Notes under the pieces: model-generated | What the model saw: the letters and a program-made list of their open reading frames with translations, nothing else | The model's database searches: none | What the model was told of the DNA's origin: nothing | Assembly (NCBI GenBank): GCA_903907865.1 | Contig: CAIVPR010000114.1 | Location: forward strand, 62,001-126,000 | Origin: an uncultured Acidobacteriia bacterium | Lineage (GTDB): Bacteria > Acidobacteriota > Terriglobia > Bryobacterales > Bryobacteraceae | Length of the DNA: 64,000 bases | Direction: 5' to 3' | Shown: piece by piece, positions 1-9,500 of the stretch | How positions within the stretch are numbered: the first letter of the stretch is position 1 | Layout of the letters: each line of letters starts with the position of its first letter | Program-made: the position numbers and the translations under genes

Positions 1-262
1 ACTGGGACCAGGACAGCGCTCCGCTGATGACGCTGGTGCCGGTGTTCAGGCGGAACGCCATGCCGATCAGCTTGTCGCCAGGATTGATGCTGAGCACCGA
101 ACTGGAATAGTCGTACTGGAAGGTGCGGGCGTTGGCACCGAGGACTCCGCCGTTGGAGTTGTTGGCCTCTGTCGCCGAGAACGCCGAGGGGATTGTGACC
201 AGCGTCGCCTGGACGGGCACGCAGGCTGTAAGTGCCGCGAGAAGGAGGGTTGGACGTATCAT
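1..262 (-). CDS. Secreted protein, N-terminal part (PEP-CTERM-like), runs off the window
   Basis: Reading the minus strand from ATG at 262 gives an open frame to the window edge (87 codons). It starts with a short signal peptide (MIRPTLLLAALTACVPVQA) and continues with a Ser/Asn/Gly-rich beta-type sequence resembling the N-terminus of PEP-CTERM surface proteins. The C-terminal sorting signal lies outside the window, so that class is an inference. A second, frameshifted PEP-CTERM gene lies at 62.6 kb. The PP2C gene upstream on the same strand ends 40 bases away. Confidence 0.6.
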   Translation of the reverse strand, partial: MIRPTLLLAALTACVPVQATLVTIPSAFSATEANNSNGGVLGANARTFQYDYSSSVLSINPGDKLIGMAFRLNTGTSVISGALSWSQ

Positions 263-302
263 GTCGCCCTATAAAACGCGACCCGGCGCGAAAATCGCTC
301 AG

Positions 303-1028
303 CTATTTTTCGTCGGAACGCCGCAAAAGCACCACGGTGACGTTATCCGGGCTACCCTTGGCATGGGCCGCCGAGATCAGTTCGGAGCATTTGTGCTCCA
401 AGCTGGTCATGGCGTCGCCGAGAATCCACTCGATGTCAGCCACCGAAACCACGCCGTGCAAGCCGTCGCTGGACAGCAGCATCAGTTCGGCGTCGCGCAG
501 TTCGATCGAATAGTACCGATACCGCAACGCCGCGCCGACGCCGACGGCCATGGTCAGGACATGCCGCATCGGGTGGGTCCGCAGGCTTGCCTCGTCGAGG
601 CCCAAGGGCCTACCGACTTCCTGGACCCAAGTCTGGTCTTCGGTAATCGCCTGCAGGCGTCCGGCCCTGAGCACATAGGCGCGGCTGTCGCCCACGCTGA
701 CGATCGCCAAATCCTGGTCGCCGGTCTCCAAAACCGCCACCAGGGTTGTTCCCATGCCTTCCAACCGGGGATCAGCCGTCGATTCCGCGAAAACCTTCGC
801 GTTGGCCTCTTCCACGGCCTCGGTCAACGCCGAGGCGTCACGGCGCGCCTCGCGGCGTAGCGCGTCGGCGACCGAGTCCACCGCAAGCATGGACGCGCGT
901 GCTCCACCCTTGGCGCCACCCATGCCGTCGGCCAGGAGGTAGAGACCCAAGTCGGGGAAGATCCGGAACGCGTCTTGGTTTGATGACCGGACTCTACCGG
1001 TGTCCGTTTGTCCTATCGCTTCGAGCAT
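303..1028 (-). CDS. PP2C-family serine/threonine protein phosphatase
   Basis: A 241-residue protein starting MLEAIGQTDTG. It has the PP2C metal-binding motifs in order: SSNQDAF near the N-terminus, LLADGMGGAKGG, SVGDSRAYVLR, SSDGLHG, and SPDNVTVVLL at the C-terminus, with the Asp residues that hold two Mn/Mg ions. Such soluble single-domain PP2Cs (Stp/PrpC type) remove phosphate from Ser/Thr in partnership with Hanks-type kinases; no kinase is visible here. The frame is open upstream to 1265, but homology begins at the ATG at 1028, which also avoids a deep overlap with the divergent Kdo hydroxylase. Length is normal for the family. Confidence 0.9.
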   Translation of the reverse strand: MLEAIGQTDTGRVRSSNQDAFRIFPDLGLYLLADGMGGAKGGARASMLAVDSVADALRREARRDASALTEAVEEANAKVFAESTADPRLEGMGTTLVAVLETGDQDLAIVSVGDSRAYVLRAGRLQAITEDQTWVQEVGRPLGLDEASLRTHPMRHVLTMAVGVGAALRYRYYSIELRDAELMLLSSDGLHGVVSVADIEWILGDAMTSLEHKCSELISAAHAKGSPDNVTVVLLRRSDEK

Positions 1029-1095
1029 CGCCGCAAAGTCCACTATAGAACAAGCCCGACGTTTTCCGGCGAACTGGTGCGTTAAACTTGACAGT

Positions 1096-1992
1096 TTGGA
1101 ACTAGTACCCGCCGGACCCGACGTCGACAACCGTGCCGTTCTGGAGCACGGCAACATCCTGTACTTCCCGCCAGCGCCTGGCGGGGCGGGCTTCCCCATC
1201 CCTTCCGCAGTCTTGGACGCGCTGACCGGCACGACGCAGGATGCCCGCGCCATCCACAAGAACATCGCCTACAAGCCCAACAAGGACGCGGTATCCGGGC
1301 TCGTGGACAAGTCCCAGACCGTGGCCACCCGCGACGCCATGCGCGACTATTCGGGGCGCGCGCTGAAATTCCTCGCGACGATCCTGCCCGAGTACGCCGC
1401 GATGTGGAAGGTGGACTACGCCAGCTTCCGCTCCATCGAGGAACGCGGGCGGCAACTTCCGCTCACCAAGCGGAACGACCTGCTGCATGTGGACGCCTTC
1501 CCCACCCGTCCGGTTTTCGGCGATCTGATTCTGCGCTGCTTCACCAACGTGAGCCCGTCGCAGAAGAGGGAATGGCTGACCTCGGACCCGTTCCCGCTAC
1601 TCGCGGAGCGCGAGGCGCGCAATGCGGGTCTGGAAGGATATGCCGCGAAGTCGGGGTCGGCGGTGGAATCGGCTCGCCGTGCGGCCTGGCGGGCTCTGCA
1701 CGCGGCGGGCGTGCCGCTGGTGGACCGGTCCCCCTACGATTCCTTCATGCTCCATTTCCACGACTGGATGAAGGCGAACGCCGATTACCAGAAGAATTGC
1801 CCGAAGTACCGCTTCGACTTGCCGCCGGGCTCGACGTGGCTGGTCTTCACCGACGTGGTGCCCCATGCGGTGCTCGGTGGCCGGCTGGCGATGGAGCAGA
1901 CGGTGATTGTCTCGCGCAAGAGCATGAAGGATCCATCTCTGGCACCGGCGTCGATCCTGGAGCGGATGGCGGGCCGGAATCTGACGTCGTAA
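1096..1992 (+). CDS. Kdo hydroxylase (KdoO-like Fe(II)/2-oxoglutarate dioxygenase)
   Basis: Resembles the 3-deoxy-D-manno-oct-2-ulosonate (Kdo) 3-hydroxylases, which turn Kdo of the LPS inner core into the talo form (Ko) using Fe(II), O2 and 2-oxoglutarate. The family core is visible: LLHVDAFPTRP with the H-x-D metal pair, LRCFTNVSP, FHDWMK, and PPGSTWLVFTD followed by VPHAVL, which gives the third metal His. The start is uncertain. An ATG at 1000 overlaps the divergent PP2C gene, so TTG at 1096 (298 aa) is preferred. LPS-linked genes (uppS, cdsA, O-antigen ligase) lie at 53-56 kb. It implies an LPS whose core is stabilised by Ko. Confidence 0.8.
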   Translation: MELVPAGPDVDNRAVLEHGNILYFPPAPGGAGFPIPSAVLDALTGTTQDARAIHKNIAYKPNKDAVSGLVDKSQTVATRDAMRDYSGRALKFLATILPEYAAMWKVDYASFRSIEERGRQLPLTKRNDLLHVDAFPTRPVFGDLILRCFTNVSPSQKREWLTSDPFPLLAEREARNAGLEGYAAKSGSAVESARRAAWRALHAAGVPLVDRSPYDSFMLHFHDWMKANADYQKNCPKYRFDLPPGSTWLVFTDVVPHAVLGGRLAMEQTVIVSRKSMKDPSLAPASILERMAGRNLTS

Positions 1993-2007
1993 GAACCGGA
2001 TCCGCAC

Positions 2008-2874
2008 TCAGTGGGTCATCGAGTAGACCAGATAGTTGATCCCGTAGCGGTAGGCCAGCGCCGTCATGTGTTCGGGATACTCCGGGGCATCGGCATATTC
2101 CCAGGCATCCCCGATGTCCGTGTTGTAGTTCACAGAGACGATCATCCTCCCCTTGTCGTCCGACATGGCGCGCCAGGCAGGCTTGGTGCCGTAAGGCTGC
2201 TGCACCTCGACTTGGCCGCCCGCACCGCGCCGCAGGTGCCGCGTGCCCGGGATGAACGATAAATCCTTCTGCTCGATGTCGTACATCACGTGCATCACGG
2301 AGTCCGACTCGGCCAATTCCGTGATCGGCTTGCCCGGAAAGACGCGGTTCATGGTGTATGTGAAGATCTCCCATTGTTCCGGACCCGGTCCCCACATGTC
2401 GTCGACCACAAGGAAGCCGCCGCGCATCAGATACTCCCTGAGGCGCACGATCTCGGCCTCGGTGAGGCCCCACCAGCCGGTTTGCGTGGCGTAGATCCAA
2501 GGGTGGTCGAAGATGCGGTTGTCCCCGAGGCGCATATGGCGGGGCTCGCCCGTGTCGATCCGCGTCAGCCTCTGGGTGCCTTGGGAAAAATGCTCGTCCG
2601 CGTCGGGCCAGTCGACGAGCCACCAGCCGTCGCCCTCGCCGTTGCGGGAGCCGAAGCCGAAGCGGCGGTGGAACTGCGGGAGGTCCGTGTATTCGAGGCG
2701 GACGAAATGGAACTCGCCGTTGACGGGGAAGGTCGGCTTGGGCCCCTCGTCGTGGCCCTCGAAGCGCAAACCGCCGAAGCCGCCTCCTCCAAAACCGCGT
2801 CCCCGCTGGGCGAAGGCGACAGTTGCGAGGATCCCGGCGACGGTGAGCAGAATCAGGAAGTTCCGGGAGCGCAT
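2008..2874 (-). CDS. DUF4159-domain secreted protein
   Basis: A 288-residue protein with an N-terminal signal/anchor segment (RNFLILLTVAGILATVAFA), then a Gly/Arg-rich stretch (RGRGFGGGGFGG). The rest is a DUF4159 domain: FHFVRLEYTD, WWLVDWPDADEHF, a conserved LGDNRIFDHPWIYA block, and a Rossmann/GATase-like LREYLMRGGFLVVDDMWGP. DUF4159 proteins are common in Acidobacteria and Planctomycetes, often beside MoxR/DUF58 clusters, and their function is unknown. That neighbourhood is absent here; the gene stands alone, convergent with the Kdo hydroxylase 15 bases away. Confidence 0.8.
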   Translation of the reverse strand: MRSRNFLILLTVAGILATVAFAQRGRGFGGGGFGGLRFEGHDEGPKPTFPVNGEFHFVRLEYTDLPQFHRRFGFGSRNGEGDGWWLVDWPDADEHFSQGTQRLTRIDTGEPRHMRLGDNRIFDHPWIYATQTGWWGLTEAEIVRLREYLMRGGFLVVDDMWGPGPEQWEIFTYTMNRVFPGKPITELAESDSVMHVMYDIEQKDLSFIPGTRHLRRGAGGQVEVQQPYGTKPAWRAMSDDKGRMIVSVNYNTDIGDAWEYADAPEYPEHMTALAYRYGINYLVYSMTH

Positions 2875-2932
2875 GCGTTGGTTCCATCATGCCAGAATTT
2901 GAGGTTGCGCGGCATACAGTAAGCTGGGTTTT

Positions 2933-3295
2933 ATGGTAAAGAATGTTCTGGGCGGCGTCCTGCAGACCTGCTGCGTCGACCCGCTCACCGGTTTCTACCG
3001 CGACGGCAAGTGCAACAGCGGCCCTGAGGATGCGGGGAAACATACGGTCTGCGTGCTGGTCACCGACGAGTTCCTGCACCACCAGGCGTCGATAGGCAAC
3101 GACCTGATCACGCCACGCCCGGAATTCGGGTTTCCCGGGCTCGAGCCCGGCGATGGCTGGTGCGTTTGCGTCGAGCCATGGAAACGGTCCTTCGAGGCGG
3201 GTGTGATCGCGCCGGTGCGGCTGGAAGCGACGCATGAGCGGGCGTTGGAAGTGGTGACGCTCGAAATGCTGCTCAAATGCGCCCGGTTGAACTGA
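2933..3295 (+). CDS. DUF2237 family protein
   Basis: A 120-residue protein beginning MVKNVLGGVLQTCCVDPLTG. The features LQTCC.DP.TGFYRDG.C, HTVCVLVTDEFL and the Trp-rich GDGWCVCVEPW are diagnostic of DUF2237, a small cysteine-rich family of unknown function, usually about 120 residues. Full length. It is followed 11 bases later by the preferred start of the N-acetyltransferase on the same strand, so the two are probably co-transcribed. The cysteine pattern could bind metal; that is inference. Confidence 0.88.
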   Translation: MVKNVLGGVLQTCCVDPLTGFYRDGKCNSGPEDAGKHTVCVLVTDEFLHHQASIGNDLITPRPEFGFPGLEPGDGWCVCVEPWKRSFEAGVIAPVRLEATHERALEVVTLEMLLKCARLN

Positions 3296-3306
3296 GGGAG
3301 CCAGGT

Positions 3307-4125
3307 TTGAGCAACACCATCGACTTGGATTCGTATTTTGCCCGGATCGGATACGCCGGTTCGCGCCAGCCGACGCTGGCCACGCTGCACGCCATCACGG
3401 CTGCACACGTTCAGTCGATCCCCTTCGAAAACCTCGACGTGCTTCTGGGACGGCCCATCAACATCGAGCCCGAAGCTGTTTTTCAAAAGCTGGTGCACGA
3501 CCGGCGTGGCGGGTATTGTTTCGAACAGAACGGGCTTTTGCTGCGCGTGCTCCTGGCGCTGGGTTTTGATGCGTCGCCCCTCAGCGCGAGGGTACGTCTG
3601 CAGCGCCCCCGCGACGTCATTCCGCCACGTACGCACGTCTTCATTCGCGTCAACATTGGTGGCGAAAGCTGGCTCACGGATGGAGGTTTGGGCGGAGTTT
3701 CACTGACATCCGCTATTCAGCTCCGTGCGGATATCGAGCAGTCGACCGCGCACGAGCTGCGGCGCATTGTGTGCGAGAACGGCAAGTGGTTCCATCAGGT
3801 GCGGTTCGGCGACGCGTGGGAGGATGCGTGCGAGTTCACCCTGGAGGAAATGCCGGCGATCGATCAGGAACTGGCCAACTGGTTTACCAGCGCGCATCCC
3901 CAATCGCACTTTAGGAGCAGGCTGATTGCGGCGAGGGCGGCCGCGAACGGACGGCGCATGACCGTGCTGAACGATGAATTCAGCATCCGTGAGCGCGATG
4001 GAAAGGCGGAAAAACGGCAGATCGCCTCCCCCGCCGAGCTCTTGGAGATTCTGGACGAGCATTTTGGCTTGCGATTTCCTGCCGGCACCAGATTTGGGTC
4101 GGCAGGCGCCCCTTGGCCTGTTTGA
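3307..4125 (+). CDS. Arylamine N-acetyltransferase
   Basis: Transfers acetyl from acetyl-CoA to arylamines or hydrazines; physiological substrates in soil bacteria are often unknown. The NAT catalytic triad is in place: Cys71 in RRGGYCFEQN, His110 in RTHVF and Asp125 in LTDGGLGG (the family norm is DVGFG). The N-terminal IPFENLDVLLG block is also typical. Length 272 residues is normal. TTG at 3307 is preferred because GGAG lies six bases upstream; an ATG at 3277 would overlap the DUF2237 gene and lacks homology. Co-directional with DUF2237. Confidence 0.92.
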   Translation: MSNTIDLDSYFARIGYAGSRQPTLATLHAITAAHVQSIPFENLDVLLGRPINIEPEAVFQKLVHDRRGGYCFEQNGLLLRVLLALGFDASPLSARVRLQRPRDVIPPRTHVFIRVNIGGESWLTDGGLGGVSLTSAIQLRADIEQSTAHELRRIVCENGKWFHQVRFGDAWEDACEFTLEEMPAIDQELANWFTSAHPQSHFRSRLIAARAAANGRRMTVLNDEFSIRERDGKAEKRQIASPAELLEILDEHFGLRFPAGTRFGSAGAPWPV

Positions 4126-4179
4126 GGCGCTCCACCGCTTGACTCCGGGTCGGGGGTCTGCCACAATTTTCAAGGCCGC

Positions 4180-4959
4180 ATGAATCGATCGCTCCTCATA
4201 CTTTCACTCGCGTTGTTGCAAGCCGCAAGCGCGCAGACCCCTTACAAAGCACCTCGGGGGCCCGGTGGCAAGCCCGATCTGAACGGCATCTGGCAGGCGA
4301 TGAACACCGCCAACTGGGATCTCGTGGAGCACGGCTCGCGCCCCGGGCTGGTGGTGGCGCTGGGTGCCGTTGCCGCCGAACCGGGCGGGCCGGGGGTCGT
4401 GGAGGGCGGGGAGATTCCCTACCTGCCCGAGGCGCGGGCCAAGCGCGACGCCAATTTCGCCAACCGGCTGGCGCTCGATCCCGAGATCCGCTGCTACCTG
4501 CCGGGAGTCCCGCGCGCAACCTACATGCCGTACCCGTTCCAGATTCTGCATAGCGAGAAGGCCATCTTTTTTGCCTACCAGTTCGCGGGAGCCGTGCGGA
4601 ATGTCTTCCTGAAGGACCCCGGTCCGGCTCCGGTCGACACTTGGATGGGACAGTCGGTGGGCCACTGGGAGGGGGACACCCTGGTGCTGGACGTGACAGG
4701 CTTGGACGAGCGGACTTGGTTCGACCGCGCCGGCGATTACCACAGCGACGAACTGCATGTGGTGGAACGCTTCACGCCCGCCGGGCCGGACCGGCTCGAC
4801 TACGAGGCGACCATTGAGGACCCGAAGGTCTTTTCGCGCGCTTGGAAGATCCGGATGCCGTTGTATCGGCACGTGGAGAAGAATGCGCGACTGATGGAGT
4901 TCAAGTGCGTGGAGTTTGTCGAAGATCTGCTCTACGGACAGTTCAGCAAGAAGCCGTAG
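4180..4959 (+). CDS. Secreted acidobacterial protein of unknown function
   Basis: A 259-residue protein with a clear signal peptide (SLLILSLALLQAASA, cleavage near AQT). The mature part begins with the PDLNGIWQ block and contains CYLPGVPRATYMPYPFQI, VDTWMGQSVGHWEGDTLVLDV and DEL.VVERFTP. I associate this pattern with a large family of uncharacterised secreted proteins in Solibacter-type genomes. It probably folds as a periplasmic beta-rich domain. No catalytic motif is recognised. It stands alone, 44 bases from the convergent monooxygenase gene. Confidence 0.8.
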   Translation: MNRSLLILSLALLQAASAQTPYKAPRGPGGKPDLNGIWQAMNTANWDLVEHGSRPGLVVALGAVAAEPGGPGVVEGGEIPYLPEARAKRDANFANRLALDPEIRCYLPGVPRATYMPYPFQILHSEKAIFFAYQFAGAVRNVFLKDPGPAPVDTWMGQSVGHWEGDTLVLDVTGLDERTWFDRAGDYHSDELHVVERFTPAGPDRLDYEATIEDPKVFSRAWKIRMPLYRHVEKNARLMEFKCVEFVEDLLYGQFSKKP

Positions 4960-5002
4960 GGGGCCGGCCGGTCCGCGTCCAACCCGTCCAGCCAACGCCA
5001 AA

Positions 5003-5293
5003 CTACCCGATCAGCGTGTAGCGGCCAATATCCGGCGGGCTAGCCAGCAACTCCGGCACACGCGCGACCAAGCTCTGCAGGTGCGGTGTGGCCAAGTGCT
5101 CGTCGAGTGCCGCGTCGCTGGTCCATTCCTCTAGGAAGCAGAACCGGGTCGGATCAGCGTTGTTGAGGTGCAGTTCATACTTGATGCACCCGGCCTCGGC
5201 GCGCGTGGGCGCAATCAACCCTTCGAGTGCCGCGCGGGTCTCCTCGACTTTTTCGGGTTTCGACGTCAGATGTGCTACAACGATCAGTGCCAT
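5003..5293 (-). CDS. Antibiotic biosynthesis monooxygenase-like (ABM/YgiN) protein
   Basis: A 96-residue ferredoxin-like single domain: MALIVVAHLTSKPEKVEET, then EAGCIKYELHLNN, FCFLEEWTSDAALDEHL and TPHLQSLV. This is the ABM fold, found in cofactor-free quinol monooxygenases and many dimeric small enzymes. The terminal ...HL..PHLQ..V pattern is typical of YgiN-like members. Substrate unknown. Upstream on the same strand is a small membrane protein gene ending 13 bases before it. Confidence 0.87.
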   Translation of the reverse strand: MALIVVAHLTSKPEKVEETRAALEGLIAPTRAEAGCIKYELHLNNADPTRFCFLEEWTSDAALDEHLATPHLQSLVARVPELLASPPDIGRYTLIG

Positions 5294-5306
5294 AGGGACA
5301 CTATAT

Positions 5307-5564
5307 CTAAGCGCGTGTCGAGTTGATCGCGTGCCTGGTCTCGCTGTGCGATGCCCATGCCCCTACGGCCAGCAGAAACCCGAAGTCGTACCAGCGGCCT
5401 TTGTTGTTGGTCTCGTAGATGCGGATATTGGGGGCGAAGAGGCTGATCCAGAAAACCAGAGGGGAAGTCATGCCGTGCCAGAAGCCTCCCCAGAATCCGG
5501 CCGGGTCGGCGTTCGGCTGCTTGTACTTGGAGTCGGGACCCGCGAGAGACAGGATGTTGGGCAT
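5307..5564 (-). CDS. Small conserved membrane protein
   Basis: An 85-residue protein. PAGFWGGFWHGMTSP leads into a hydrophobic helix (LVFWISLFAP), then IYETNNKGRWYDFGFLLAVGA. It resembles a short family, seen also in Bacteroidetes, that pairs a FWGxWHG motif with a W-Y-x-F/L-GF-LLG segment and probably spans the membrane twice. Function unknown. It lies between the sulfurtransferase and the ABM gene, all on the minus strand with gaps of about 12 bases, suggesting one transcript. Confidence 0.65.
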   Translation of the reverse strand: MPNILSLAGPDSKYKQPNADPAGFWGGFWHGMTSPLVFWISLFAPNIRIYETNNKGRWYDFGFLLAVGAWASHSETRHAINSTRA

Positions 5565-5576
5565 TGGGAAATTGTA

Positions 5577-6404
5577 TCATCTTTCCACGGGACGCGAATC
5601 GTCGCTGATCCAGTCCGACCAACTCCCGGGATAGAGCTTCGCCTGGGTGATGCCGCCCAGTTCCAGGGCGAGCAGGTTGCCCGCGGCACTCACTCCGCTG
5701 CCGCAATAGACGATCAAGTCGTCGGTTTCGGGGAACCTGGCCCGCTGCTCTTCGGCGGATTTCCAGAACCCGTCGCGAAGCCCCTCCGCCCAGTTCACGT
5801 TGATGGCACCGGGAATGTGGCCAGCTTTCCGGTCGAGGGGTTCCACGTCGCCCCTATAACGTTCCGGAGCCCGGGAATCGATGAGTACCGCGGATGCCGT
5901 CCGCGCCTGGACGGCGTACGCATCCACGATCATGTCGGGCTGGAGCCGCGCCACGAACGACGTTCGGGGATAGACGCGCTGCTCCGTTTCCAGGGATCCG
6001 CCGGCGGCGAGCCATGCGGGAAGGCCGCCGTTCAGCACGGAAACCTGATCGTGACCGAGATATCGCAGCAACCACCACAGGTGGGGCGCGTAAAACCCGG
6101 TCCCGGCTGAGGGATCGTCATAAGCGACAACTTGGTGCTGGTTGGAGATTCCCAGGCGCGTGAAGACGGCTTCCAGCTGTTCAACCGTTGGAATGGGATG
6201 ACGTCCGCCGACCCGGTCCGGACGCACGGGCGCACTCAAATCACGCTCCAAGTCGGCAAACACAGCGCCGGGAATATGCCCCGCGTCGAATACAGCGCGC
6301 CCGTGATCGGGTTTGCCGAGAGTGAATCGCGTGTCCACCACACGCACATCGCCGTCGCTCGAATGTTCCAGTAGCCAGGCGGCTTCCACCAGAGGCGTCG
6401 TCAT
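5577..6404 (-). CDS. sseA: Sulfurtransferase (rhodanese / 3-mercaptopyruvate type)
   Basis: A two-domain rhodanese of 275 residues. The inactive N-terminal repeat contains VVDTR and the HIPGAVFADLERDLS block. The active C-terminal repeat has VLIDSRAPERYRG, GHIPGAINVNW and the catalytic Cys234 in the loop CGSGVSA, the form typical of 3-mercaptopyruvate sulfurtransferases rather than thiosulfate rhodaneses. It moves sulfane sulfur to cyanide, thiols or proteins. Length is normal. It is the first gene of a small minus-strand group with two small genes behind it. Confidence 0.9.
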   Translation of the reverse strand: MTTPLVEAAWLLEHSSDGDVRVVDTRFTLGKPDHGRAVFDAGHIPGAVFADLERDLSAPVRPDRVGGRHPIPTVEQLEAVFTRLGISNQHQVVAYDDPSAGTGFYAPHLWWLLRYLGHDQVSVLNGGLPAWLAAGGSLETEQRVYPRTSFVARLQPDMIVDAYAVQARTASAVLIDSRAPERYRGDVEPLDRKAGHIPGAINVNWAEGLRDGFWKSAEEQRARFPETDDLIVYCGSGVSAAGNLLALELGGITQAKLYPGSWSDWISDDSRPVER

Positions 6405-6538
6405 TCTCCGAGTCTAGCGCTTGTAGGCAAGGTCTACGAAGCTTTCGGCCCGAATCACCAAACCGTCACCCGACTGTCAGCACCACGAAACATGGTTTTG
6501 GAACGATGAAAGACTAGGGGGTTTTGTTCTCTTACACT

Positions 6539-9500
6539 ATGATCCGATCCAACAGGCTACACCCTTTCGCGGTCCTGCTTCTCGCAGTGCCCGCTCTCCA
6601 CGCGCAGTTTGACTCCGGCGAGGTCCTCGGCACGGTCCGCGACGCGCAGGGCGGCAGCATTCCGACCGCTTCCGTAACGCTCACCAGCACCGGCACAGGC
6701 ATTCAGACGAAGGCCAAGGCCGACGCGAGCGGCAACTACGACTTTTTCAACGTCAAGGCCGGTATCTACTCGGTGACCGTCGAGGCTGCCGGTTTCTCGA
6801 AAACCACCACGCCCGACGTAAAGGTAGACGTCAATGCCCGTCAGCGCGTCGATCTGACGCTGCAGGTCGGCACGGTTTCCGAGGTTGTCGAAGTTCGCGG
6901 GGCCGCAGCCACTCTTGAGACCGATACCAGCGAACACGCGCAGGTGGTCGGCAACCAGCAGATTGTCGAGTTGCCGCTCAACGGCCGCCAGTACGCCGAC
7001 CTCGCGCTGCTTTCCCCGAACATCCACAAGTCGGTCCTGGGCACCGCGCCGATCACGGGCACGCCCCGCGAAGGCGCTTTCAACGCCAACGGCATGCGCA
7101 GCACCTACAACAACTTCCTGCTGGACGGCGTCGACAACAACGCCTACTCGACCAGCAACCAGGGCTTCTCCTACCAGGTTGCCCAGCCTTCGCCCGACGC
7201 GGTGCAGGAATTCAAGGTCATCACCAGCAACTACAGCGCCGAGTACGGCCGCGTGGGCGGCGCGGTGGTCAACGTCGTGATGAAGTCCGGCACCAATCAG
7301 ATGCACGGCACGGCCTACGACTTCATCCGCAATACGGACTTGAACGCCATCGGCTACGTCTTTGGCGCGCGCCCGGCGACCTTCAAGAAGCCGACCCTGC
7401 AGCGCAACCAGTTCGGCCTCACCGTCGGTGGGCCTGCCGTGAAGAACAAGATCTTCTACTTCGCCGACTACGAGGGGTTCCGCAATCTCGCCAAGGTGTT
7501 GAATTTCGACAACATCCCCAGCTTGACGGACCGTCAGGGCATCCTCCCGGTGACCGTCGTCAATCCGGCAACCGGCGTCGTTTACCCCGCCGGTACCCCG
7601 GTTCAGGCCACATCCTTCGCAAGTAAGGTCCTCGGCGACCTGCCGACGCCGACTGGTGCCGGCCGCGCCTCCAACTATCAGGCGCTGTTGCTGACCCGCG
7701 ACTACTCCGACAAGTACGACGCCAAGGTTGACGCGCAGATCAACGACCGGATGTCCGCCTTCCTACGCTTCAGCCAGCGCAAGGACAACCAGTTCTACCA
7801 GCCCGACCTGCCCGGTCCCTCCGGCGGCAACGGCAACGGTAACCTCCGGGTGTTGGATCAGAACGCGGCGACGGGCTTTACTTGGACCGTCTCGTCGAAC
7901 CAGCTCTTCGAGGCGCGCATCGGCTTCTCGCACATCCTCGGCGGCAAGTTTCCGGTGTATCTGGGCGGCGCGAGCATCGGCTCGATCTATGGCGCGCAAG
8001 GTCTGCCCACCGCCTCCTACCTCACCGGCGGCTTGAACACGCAGAACGTGGGCGGTTTCAGCACCTTCGGTCGACAGGCGACCAATCCGCAATTCCAGAA
8101 TCCGACCAACTGGGACCCCAAGTTCAACTACTCGTGGAACAAGGGCCGCCACGCCATCAAGGTCGGTTTCGAGTACGGCATCATCCGCACTGAAGTAATG
8201 GATATCAACCCAACCTACGGGTTGAACGCCTACTCCGGCAATTTCAGCAAGCCGACCTGCGCCCAGATCGGCCAGGCCGCTGGCTGCACGGTGCCCGTCG
8301 ACTCCACCAGCTACAACTTGGCCGACTTCATGTTCGGCCTGCCCAGCCAGGTGCAGCTTGCGAATTGGCTGGTCGGCAATTACCGTCAGCACCAGTATTT
8401 CCTGTACGGGCAGGACGATTTCCGCGTCAACAACAAGTTGACGCTGAACCTTGGCGTCCGCTATGAATATGCCTCGCCGCGCTGGGAGCGGGACAACGTG
8501 CTGAGCAACTACGATCCGGCCACCAACAAGATCCTGACGGCGTCGAGCGGCAGCGGCTATAGCCGCACGCTGGTGGATTCCGACAAATCCAACTGGGCCC
8601 CGCGCATCGGACTCGCGTACACCATCGACAAGAAGACGGTGTTCCGCGGGGGCTACGGCATCAGCTACGTCCACTTGAACCGCCTCGGTTCCGCCGACGA
8701 ACTCGGCATCAACGGGCCGCAGGTCAACATTGTGACGGTGAACCAGAGCGTTCCGGCGGGCGGACCGCTGCCCGCCGGCTTCATCACGGCTCCGAACTTC
8801 CCCATCGGCATCGCGACTCCGGCCAACTTCAACCCGGTGAACGCGAACATTGCCTACATTCCGCGCAACACCAAGTGGCCGTACGTGCAGACCTGGTTCT
8901 TCTCGCTGCAGCGCGAACTGGGCGCGAACACGGTGCTGGAACTCGGCTACTCGGGCAACAAGAGCACCCGGCTGCCGATCGTGGCCGACTACAACCAGGC
9001 GGTTCCGAACGCCGTCACCGCGACCTGCAATGCCGCTACAGGCGTGACGTCGGGCTGCCTCGGCATCCAGCCGCGCCGCCCCAACCAGGCCTTCGGCGCG
9101 ATCACTTGGGTCAACCCGGCCGGCTCGCAGAACTACAACGGCCTTTCGGTGCGGTTCGAGCACAGGTTCTCGAAGGGTCTGTACTTCCTGAACTCGTTCA
9201 CGTGGTCGAAGTCGCTTGGCAACTCCGAACAGGAATTGGAAGTGGCTGGCGGCGTGACCGTGGCCAACGTCCAGAACATCTACAACTTGGCGGCGGAGCG
9301 TGGACCGTCCAGCTTTGATGTGAAGCTGGTGAACGTTTCCACGATGGTGTACCAGTTGCCGTTCGGCAAGGGCCGGAAGTATGGCTCGACTCTGAATCCG
9401 GTGGTGGACGCGTTCCTCGGCGGCTGGGAGGTCAATACGATCAACACGGCCAACTCCGGTCTGCCTCTGAATATCCAGTACACGCCGACGGCGACGTTCG

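Noticed and set aside
1847-3235. A 462-codon minus-strand frame covering the DUF4159 and DUF2237 genes
   Set aside because: Arg/Pro-rich out-of-frame reading of two recognisable genes.
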